Below are positions 56,641-64,000 of a DNA stretch of 64,000 bases, piece by piece; position 1 is the first letter of the stretch; every line of letters starts with the position of its first letter. Source of the DNA: Carettochelys insculpta (Eukaryota > Chordata > Testudines > Carettochelyidae). The notes below the pieces were generated by a model, which was given only the letters and a program-made list of their open reading frames with translations, was not told the origin of the DNA and did no database searches. The translations under genes were made by a program, and so were the position numbers. The stretch spans positions 122,734,001 through 122,798,000 of the forward strand of contig NC_134137.1 in the NCBI RefSeq assembly GCF_033958435.1, read 5' to 3'.

Positions 56641-59267
56641 CTACTGGAGTTTTAAAATAATTTTGAAGCCATTTCTGTGACAACTGTTCTATGTTTACAC
56701 CAAATCTTGTGCTAGGTGGGCCAAGTGAGGCATCTAACAAAAGCTGGTGATGCCCTGAATCTTTTTATGCTACTTGTATATCTGTGCCATGTTTGTATGT
56801 AAAGATATAGATAATGGCTTTATACTGGAACTAGAAATGTTTTAGTGCTGAGATTCACAGTAGGAGGTGATATTCACAGATAGTCAGGTGATATGAGCTA
56901 AACAAAAGGACAGATGAACAGATGTCGACTGCACATTTTATAGCAATGGACTGGGAAGTGCTGACTAACCCAGCGACCAATGACAGAGTGCCACAACAGC
57001 CCACCTGGTCAGGTGATACTCCAGTGCCTATGGAAGAAAAGAATTTTTCCCTCCACATGGAAAGGTAGAAGACGGCCCTGTGGCAGTGACTATCTTTGTT
57101 CTCCATCCTCATGAGCTAAACCTAAGTGGACTGGAACCCACCCCTGAAACTGACGTATTTTTAGGGACTCAAGAAATCAGCATATAACAGCAACAGCTTT
57201 ATTTGACTTTAACAATTCTTCTCTCACCCTTTTCTTTCTTAATAAACCTTTAGATTTTAGATTCTAAAGGACTGGCACTGTGTGCTGTTTGGGGTAAGCT
57301 CTAAGTATATATTGACCTGGGGATGTGGCTGGTCCCTTTGGGGGCTGGAAAGAGCTGTGTGGATTTGGTGAAATAGCTTACCTAGCCCCTCCCCTACTAA
57401 GGAAGGTTGCTGGTTAGGGCATTAGGAGCAGTTGGAGAATCTGTGGCTGTACTTGTGTAGTTTCTGGCTCACCAGTGGGGCTGGCAGTGGTATTTTTGTA
57501 GCTGACTTGATTTGCCTCAGTGAGAAGGACATGACAATGAGGGCTGTTAAGTGGCTTGCTTTTAAGCAATTTACCCAGAGTTGGTTCTCATAGCTGCATC
57601 CAGAACACACCTGTAATAGTACAAACCTGCGCTAACATTAATTAAGGTAACAAGGATACTGCAGTGAGCTACCAGGCTTTTCTATGCAGAGCACAGTGCT
57701 TGGCTCTCCGTAAAGCTATTAGACCATGTCTAAACAAGTCTGTGGAGATCCAGGGAGGAGATTTGCTTCTAGAATGTGGAAGAATAATTTGTTTTCATAA
57801 AACAAAAGAACACAAATGTTTTCAAAGACAAAAAAGAAGACCTACAGGAAGAATCAAGAGGAATTTCTGACCCCAAGGCAAAGAAATGCAGGGTTTTGAA
57901 TGTATACAAATATATGTTTGATGTATGAGTCATTTACCCTCCAAGGCTTGCATTTGTTGTTCTCTTCATCCAACCCCACCCTTCCTTGCCCTTCAAACTT
58001 AAGCATGATGGGCTTTTTTATGGAAGCAAGCCCAGCATTAAGTCAGTCCACTCCCTTGAGCTACACTATTTCACATCCTTTCCCTCTCTCACTTCTGTAA
58101 ATAAAACCTAGCACTGGAAACTATAGATTTTTATACTTTATGAAAGATAACAAGTGACAAACTCACTGTTGCTACTGGAAAACAACCACTTTCATGTGTG
58201 CCTGTCTCAGAGAGAGAGAATGCATTTTAAATAATTACAAGGAATTACAGGGCTACAAAACATATACATCTTTTAGTCAGATTAATTTTGTTAGCCAATT
58301 CTTTCTTTTGCGGAAGCAATATCCAGTTGAATTATCTATGGTGTTTTTTCATTAGATGTTATCTACAAGATGAAGCATGGCTATTTGCAAAACGCTGACT
58401 TTAGCAGAACCGCAATTAGGTGGAGAGTAGAGAGTGAAATTTCATTTTCAGATTTACTGTCACTTAGACAACACATGACAGTGGGAGAAAAACAGGATGT
58501 TCTTTGGCATCTACAGGGTGAACAAACAGCCACTGTGCTTTCATTTAGGTGGTTAGCTTACGTTGACTAAAGAGAATTACAGAAAAAATTATGAAGCAGA
58601 TCACAATTTGAAATAGGAGCAGGGTCACAGGACACATTTTTACACATTCCAGTTCTCCCTAATTCTTTTATATTCTCTTGTGTAATTCGCCAATATGAAA
58701 AGGTCATGCTTGTGCTACTCCTCCACAATATGCTTTTTGAGGGGCCTGCTGAAGTTTAGCATGCAACAGAGGAAACTCGTGTCAGGTTTTACTTGGCTGC
58801 AGCTCCTGATAACACCTGTTGACCTGTGTTATTTGCAGGATTCACAAAATAGGTGTACTATAAATGGAAAACAATAAACTAAATGTGGAGAGAAGACATA
58901 GCGGGCTCCTCTAGACAAGAACCATACACTAGTTTAACTTAAGATGTGATTTTCATTAATTAAACTAGTGCAAACCCCTGTTTTGATTTAAAGCAGGCTT
59001 ATTTCTATTCAATTTAAGTGAATCAGCAACAGACATAAACTAAATCAAAATTAGCCATGGTTACTGAAACAAGAAAGTCCACAGATGGTCTTAAATCAGT
59101 TCCATGAAATTGGTTTAAAAGATGTTTTCAGTTAAACCACTGCAACATTTGCACAAGACCAGAGAGTGTGAAAGGGGTGGTGAGAGAGGGAAGTGGCAAA
59201 GAGAGTACAACGTGGAAGCGTGGAATGAGACTCTCGAGAAGGGGCCAAGCCATCCCCAGGATCTACC
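56641..59267. other. No gene or repeat recognised
   Basis: Short frames only, without domain resemblance or splice-flanked exon pattern that I could defend. Confidence 0.45.
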
Positions 59268-59345
59268 GCAGTGGTGGGCAACTTGCAGCCCCCTAGGGTT
59301 CTACGTGTGGCCCATAAGACATTTTATTTACCATTGCTCATGCAC
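59268..59345. mobile_element. hAT-type terminal fragment
   Basis: cagtggtgggcaacttgcag followed by gtggcccataagacatttta resembles a hAT left end; no matching right end found. Confidence 0.4.
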
Positions 59346-60769
59346 AGGGTTGCCCGGTTCTACTGGTTTTCATCTGCATAGGTTTTTTTCTACCAGGATT
59401 ACAAAAGTGGCACACAGGGGTAAAGCAAGGGCACGTGACATGAGGTGTGTGTTGATTGCACCTAACACTGTCAGGGCGATGTGCTCTATCTGCAGCCACT
59501 GCCGCTACGATGGTTCAGTTGGTACACCCCACAAGCACAGTTAACAAAACTATGCAATCCCGGGAGACCATCCTGGTTAAGATGACAATTTTGAGGCCCA
59601 GTGACATTAAGAAGGAGGGCCACTTATGTGGCCAACTCACTAACTTACATTGCCCCTCACTGAGTGAGTGGCTTTGTATTTCAGCTCAGGATTTGTGTCA
59701 ACAAGTGTTGGAAGTGCAGTAGATCTGAGGCATCCCACCCTTGTAGGAAGGGTGTGTAGTGTAGCTCTGGAAAGCATCATCAAGAAAATGCTGGCAGCAG
59801 CCATAACCAACCTTCCCAAATAGGAATCTACAACTTTGGCAGTAGGGCAGTCAAGGAGATGGGCAGGAAAATGACTTAAAAAAGGGAAAAAAAATCCACA
59901 TGGTGTTGGGAAAAGATGGAGAACATGGAAAAGTTGGATTTATCTGCTGGGAAAGTTGCACTGGGTTAGCTTTAGGTTTGACTTTAAACCAATTTCATTT
60001 AAAAAAGTCTTTTGGTTTAAAAGAAGCCTTTTCAGTTTTGCTGTACCCAGTTTGTAATCAACTTAAGTTGAACTTAAATAAATGTGGTTTAAGCAGAATT
60101 TAGAGCGAATGCACAGTCTTTTCCTTTGGTTTAACACCATACCTTAAGCTAAACTAATACAACATTCTTGAGCAGACCAGTCCTCAAAACGGCCAAGAGT
60201 GTGTGTCAAAGAAGAAACAAAAAAGAGGAGAAACTCACTATTGTTTTGAAATTAAAGTTAAAAAAAAAATCTGAGAAACACTACACCCTATATCTCCACA
60301 CATTTCAGACATCCCCTCAACTTCCCACCACCCCCATCTGAATGAATGTAGGAAGCAGAGATCCTACCTAGGAAAGACAAAAATGAATCATCTACATATA
60401 CTTTACAGATGGATAGTATTTACATGTCCAGTTTGTCAGAGCTGGTAAGTATGAATTTACTTAGATGCTGTGCCCTCTGATACGATCCTTGACAGCTAAA
60501 ACACCAAGGGCTAAGGTCAGAACTAGTTTGTAAAGGCGTTTGTGGTATGACATCTCCCTCTATGAATAGACATGTTCCATGGACTACCCACCCAGATGTC
60601 CGATCACTAGAAAAATAATAAAACCAAGTAGTTATGTAGTATCTAACATATTCAAAGTGGAGTATAAATATTAAAATAATTAATGCTAACTACCATGAAG
60701 CCAGTAAGCAACTTTTAAGCATATTGTATTGCCAGGAAAACAAAGGCATGCAGAAGGACCCAAAAATAT
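59346..60769. other. No gene or repeat recognised
   Basis: The 140-residue frame at 59122-59544 starts in flanking sequence and runs through the hAT-like fragment; it has no domain I recognise. Confidence 0.45.
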
Positions 60770-60771
60770 TA

Positions 60772-61095
60772 CAAGCTGAACCTGTGTAATCCGGAACTCT
60801 CATCTGACAAACTCCATAATCCAACATGATTTTAGTTAGCCGGACAACCACTTATCACGGCTGTGGTCAAGTTTCCTGTTGTCCCATAAAGCTTGTTTAC
60901 AGCCCCCATCCTGGATCTCTGTGTCCTGAGCTGTTATTTATCTGTAATATACCTCTAAATGTCTTCTAGGAACCTAGTAAACTGTAAAAGTGTTGGTAAT
61001 ATGTTAGGAAAATATTGACCTCCCATCATCTGGCAAACTGTCTCATCCAGCACTGGTAAGGTCCCGAGGATGCTGGATGATAGAGGTTCAACCTG
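60772..61095. mobile_element. Mariner/Tigger-type non-autonomous element, copy 2, TA TSD
   Basis: The left end caagctgaacctgtgtaatc and the right end gatgatagaggttcaacctg are inverted repeats, with TA at 60770-60771 and 61096-61097. Homologous along its length to 47619-47931. Non-coding. Confidence 0.8.
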
Positions 61096-61097
61096 TA

Positions 61098-61930
61098 GCT
61101 CACAGAATTTCCTGACTTCCAATTTTATGCTTATATTCCATGACACACAACCTTCCACTAACTCAGGATTGATTAATAACAACAATACATTATTACTGTT
61201 ATTATTATTATGAACAACTACAAAAGACACATTGTTACCACTACACACAAAGAAATGCGGTCTAATCTGGAACCAACTTAAATTTATACAATTCATCTGC
61301 TCTGGAATAATGCACCTGTTGTCACCACAGAGTTTGCCAAAAATAAGTCCATCTTCAAAATAATTCACAGTGCATTAATATGAACATAGGAAATATGAGG
61401 AAATCCCCAGAATACAAACTTCTCACATGACACAAAAACACAAATTCTGAATTAACCATTCAACAAAACCAAGAAAGTTACTTCCAAAACTTAGTCACGT
61501 CCAAGTATTGCAAATCTCCAAGAAAAGAGTTCTTCTAAAGACAGCACCCAATGGAATTCATTTAAAAGTTTTTAAATCCCAGATCTACATTTACTTTATT
61601 GCCATCTTCTGATCATGACAATATCAGCTGCATGTGCTTATCCAGTGTGTGTAAGCACATTTCATTTTGCTAACATTTAACAAGGACATAAGATCTATAT
61701 TATTTTTTTAAAAAAAAGTGTCACTGTCAGATTTTTTTTCAAAACGTAGCTGTAATATAATTTTTAAAAATATATAAGTGGAAAAAGGCACCAGCCCAAA
61801 AAGTAAAAAAACTAAATGCTGGAATGTTTTTTCTTCTTAAACAAAGTTGGACATTTTCCCATAATATTATAACAAAGCCAAAAGCTTTTGCATATGTAAC
61901 CCCACATGGAAAAGTAGTTTAGTTTTTCCT
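61098..61930. other. No gene; short ATT repeat
   Basis: An ATT/TTA microsatellite lies at about 61190-61211. The minus-strand 137-residue frame (60955-61368) overlaps the mariner-like element and is not a gene. Confidence 0.5.
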
Positions 61931-62872
61931 CTCATTTTATACAAGAAATGCAGCAGAAATTAAAAAATAAACCGCCAAGTGTCTTCATCGCACATTTGGA
62001 GAGAGCAAAGGACAAGACCAAGGAAGAGGCAGAAGGGGTACCTGTGCACAGGAAAAGAATTAACAGCTTGAGGCTTGCGGATGATATAGTTATCATTGAG
62101 GAAGATGAGGAGAAGCTAGCAAAAACGGTGCAGAGGTTAAACGAAGAAGGGAAGCGGTACGGACTGATCATGAACATTGATAAAATAAAAACAATGGTAT
62201 TTGGAGATAAGGAAATAGAAAGGAAGATCAGCATTGATGGTATGAAAGTCGAAAATGTAAAGAAGTTCACATATCTGGGGAGCAACACAACGTATGATCT
62301 AGACTGTAAGAAGGAAATAGCGACTAAAATAGCAAAAGCAAGAGTGAGTTTGAAGGTGATGGATAAGATCTGGAAAAGCAAAGCCATTAGCTTAGGAACA
62401 AAGCTGTGCGTCTTGAAAACATGTATTCAGCAGCATGTTGTATGGATGTGAGACACAGGTGATAACGAAAGATTTGAAAAAAAGAATATTGGCATTCGAA
62501 AGGAGATGTTACAGAAGGATTCTGAGAATAGGATGGATGCAGAAGGTCACCAATGAGGAATTATATAGGAAGATACAGCCGAAAGAGAACCTGCTGCAGA
62601 AGGTTATAAAACAGAAGCTACAACTATTTGGGCATATTTGCAGAATGAACGATGAACGAAAAATCAAGACCCTGGTATTTGGCTTAATAGATGGTTTGAA
62701 CAGGAGAGGCAGACCCCACAGTGAATGGATAGATGATATAGTAGATTGGTGCAGAGTTCGTCTACAGAAACTAAGCCACTCCGCACTGGACAGGGAAAGA
62801 TGGAAGGAAATAGTGAGAGAGGCATCAGACACCAATGGGCGCTGAGCCCACGGTTATTGATGATGATGAAGA
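61930..62872 (+). mobile_element. RTE-type LINE, 5'-truncated, second copy of the 46 kb family
   Basis: The element runs from the RT palm to the 3' end. The coding part ends at a TGA near 62845 and is followed almost at once by gatgatgatgaag, a (GAT)n tail as in the 46289 copy. The flanks show no convincing TSD. Confidence 0.82.
61948..62845 (+). pseudogene. RTE ORF2 C-terminal half, one frameshift
   Basis: The first frame reads LRLADDIVIIEEDEEKLAKT (RT motif C with the ADD core), KIKTMVFGDKE, NVKKFTYLGSNTTYDLDCKK, then DKIWKSKAISLGTKL and an end at VVWM near 62450. A frameshift at about 62440 leads to MLYGCETQVITKDLKKRILA (the YGCETW-type block of RTE RTs), RRCYRRILRIGWMQKVTNEE, KLQLFGHICRMNDERKI and a final ERWKEIVREASDTNGR. 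Endonuclease and RT fingers are missing. It makes the first-strand DNA during target-primed reverse transcription in intact relatives. Compared with the 46289 copy it differs at scattered positions (FGLIDGLNRRGRPHSEW against FSIMDGSNRIGRPHRER). Confidence 0.85.
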
Positions 62873-63428
62873 GAAAGAATTCTGACATGGGAGTAAATTT
62901 CTTTCCACGAGTTCCCTTGAGATGAACGCTCAATAATGGGTTCAAAAAAATCTTTCCACCCAGAAGCTCTAATTATGTTACTACTGCTGATACACGTACC
63001 ACAGTGGTCAGCATTAGAAATGGTCAGAGGGTAGCCCACTGAAGTCAGAGAGCAGAGTGTTAGATGTGTAAGAAAAGCAGAACTGGGCCCCTAAACATCA
63101 GGTTTTATCCAGATCTCTTCATTCCTGGAATCCATACAAGGGATAAGTTTTTTTTAAACCCAAATTTAATTACCCCTTTACACTGATTGGAAAAAAGTAA
63201 TTCCTAAACCAGAGATTCTCCCTTGCTGGACTCCACTTTAAATGTGACTTTAAGAACCCAGAGTTACTTTCCACACTTATAAATAACATGCTGTAAACAG
63301 ATCAACAAAATGTTTCTTTAACATCTGGGATCTCCATACCCTGACCTTCGACACACAGACCTAACAAGAAATCAGCAAAATGCTTGGAGCCTTTGGCTTT
63401 CACCACCAGGTATCACTAACAATGAAAG
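62873..63428. other. No gene or repeat recognised
   Basis: Nothing supportable between the RTE and PLE elements. Confidence 0.5.
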
Positions 63429-64000
63429 AACAAAACAAAAAGCAGTCAAGTAGCACTTTAAAGACTAGCAAAATAGTTTATTAGGTGAGCTTTCGTGGGA
63501 CAGACCCACTTCTTCACACCGTAGCCAGACCAGAACAGACTCAATATTTAAGGCACAGAGAACCAAAAACAGTAAGCAAGGAGGACAAATCAGAAAAAGA
63601 TAATCAAGGTGAGCAAATCAGAGAGTGGAGGGGTGGGGGGGAAGGTCAAGAATTAGATTGAGCCAAGTATGCAGACAAGCCCCTATAGTGACTCAGAAAG
63701 TTCCCATCACGATTTAAACCATGTGTTAATGTGCCGAATTTGAATATAAAAGCCAGCTCAGATGTTTCTCTTTCCAAAACGGTGCGATAATTCCTTTTCT
63801 GTAACACACATACGTTTAGGTCATTGACAGAATGGCCCATTCCATTAAAATGTTGACTAACTGGTTCGTGGATCTGGAGTGTTTTGATGTCTGTTTTGTG
63901 CCCGTTGACCCTTTGTCTAAGGGAGTTAAAAGTCTGTCTGTTCTGGTCTGGCTACGGTGTGAAGAAGTGGGTCTGTCCCACGAAAGCTCACCTAATAAAC
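63429..64000. mobile_element. Penelope-like element, inverted-arm insertion 3, runs off the window
   Basis: The left arm (63429 to about 63936) is the reversed 3' part, encoding on the minus strand MGHSVNDLNVCVLQKRNY and an ERETSELAFIFKFGTLTHGL block; just upstream in reading order lies QTFNSLRQRVNGHK, the end of the GIY-YIG motif. The right arm (63937-64000) is the forward tail. 63476-63539 and 63937-64000 are perfect reverse complements over 64 bases. The right boundary and any TSD lie outside the window. Confidence 0.85.
63959..63985 (+). ncRNA. Hammerhead-ribozyme-like core, PLE copy 3 tail
   Basis: GTGAAGA (first base of the CUGANGA box changed) at 63959-63965, a perfect GTGGG/CCCAC stem with a TCTGT loop, and GAAA at 63982-63985. 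The identical block is present on the minus strand at 63491-63516. The changed first base would probably impair activity. Confidence 0.45.

Noticed and set aside
61932..62387. 151-residue minus-strand frame, hydrophobic
   Set aside because: Antisense shadow of the RTE ORF2; serine and leucine come from the reverse of lysine- and glutamate-rich codons.

Overview
This 64 kb window looks like intergenic or intronic DNA from a sauropsid genome, most likely a turtle (a crocodilian is possible). That is inference from repeat content: a near full-length CR1 LINE, Penelope-like elements (PLEs) with GIY-YIG endonuclease, RTE-type LINE fragments, Harbinger transposons with many short derivatives whose ends carry GTCTACAC, short hAT and mariner-type elements, and no bacterial gene organisation. 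I found no host protein-coding exon, rRNA or tRNA gene that I can support. Nearly every open reading frame with recognisable meaning belongs to a transposable element, and all of these are broken.

Layout. 1-8 kb: an inverted-arm PLE (1193-3224, 12-bp target-site duplication, TSD) and a Harbinger element (3551-7121) with a transposase on + and a Myb/SANT-like gene on -, the latter interrupted by a 165-170 bp unclassified repeat that recurs at 15.3 kb. 8-23 kb: mostly featureless AT-rich sequence with small mariner-like, hAT-like and Harbinger-derived elements and two tiny PLE insertions with 10-11 bp TSDs. 23-27.8 kb: a nested block, a Harbinger relic carrying an antisense RTE LINE and a sense CR1 LINE. 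29.7-33.6 kb: a CR1 with ORF1 (coiled coil plus SGNH esterase) and ORF2 (endonuclease plus RT), broken by a few frameshifts. 34-40 kb: PLE tails, short DNA transposons and a hAT element with a perfect 8-bp TSD. 40-43.3 kb: a second inverted-arm PLE. 43.5-51 kb: Harbinger derivatives (44989-45699; 50018-50451; 50517-50818), an RTE fragment with a 10-bp TSD, two PLE hairpins, a mariner-like and a hAT-like element. 51-64 kb: an old LINE RT fragment, a CTTTTGAAAG-rich Harbinger derivative, a mariner-like element, a second copy of the 46 kb RTE family, and a third inverted PLE that runs off the window edge.

The most interesting signal is in the PLEs. Full and tiny insertions alike are built as inverted (snap-back) dimers of the element's 3' end. 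Several are bounded as one unit by 7-12 bp TSDs, and short microhomologies sit at some arm junctions. The 3' end common to these copies carries a hammerhead-ribozyme-like core (CUGANGA, a GUGGG/CCCAC-type stem, GAAA) in several sequence-divergent subfamilies. Together these suggest a ribozyme-bearing, template-switching retroelement whose RNA ends insert even without a coding region.
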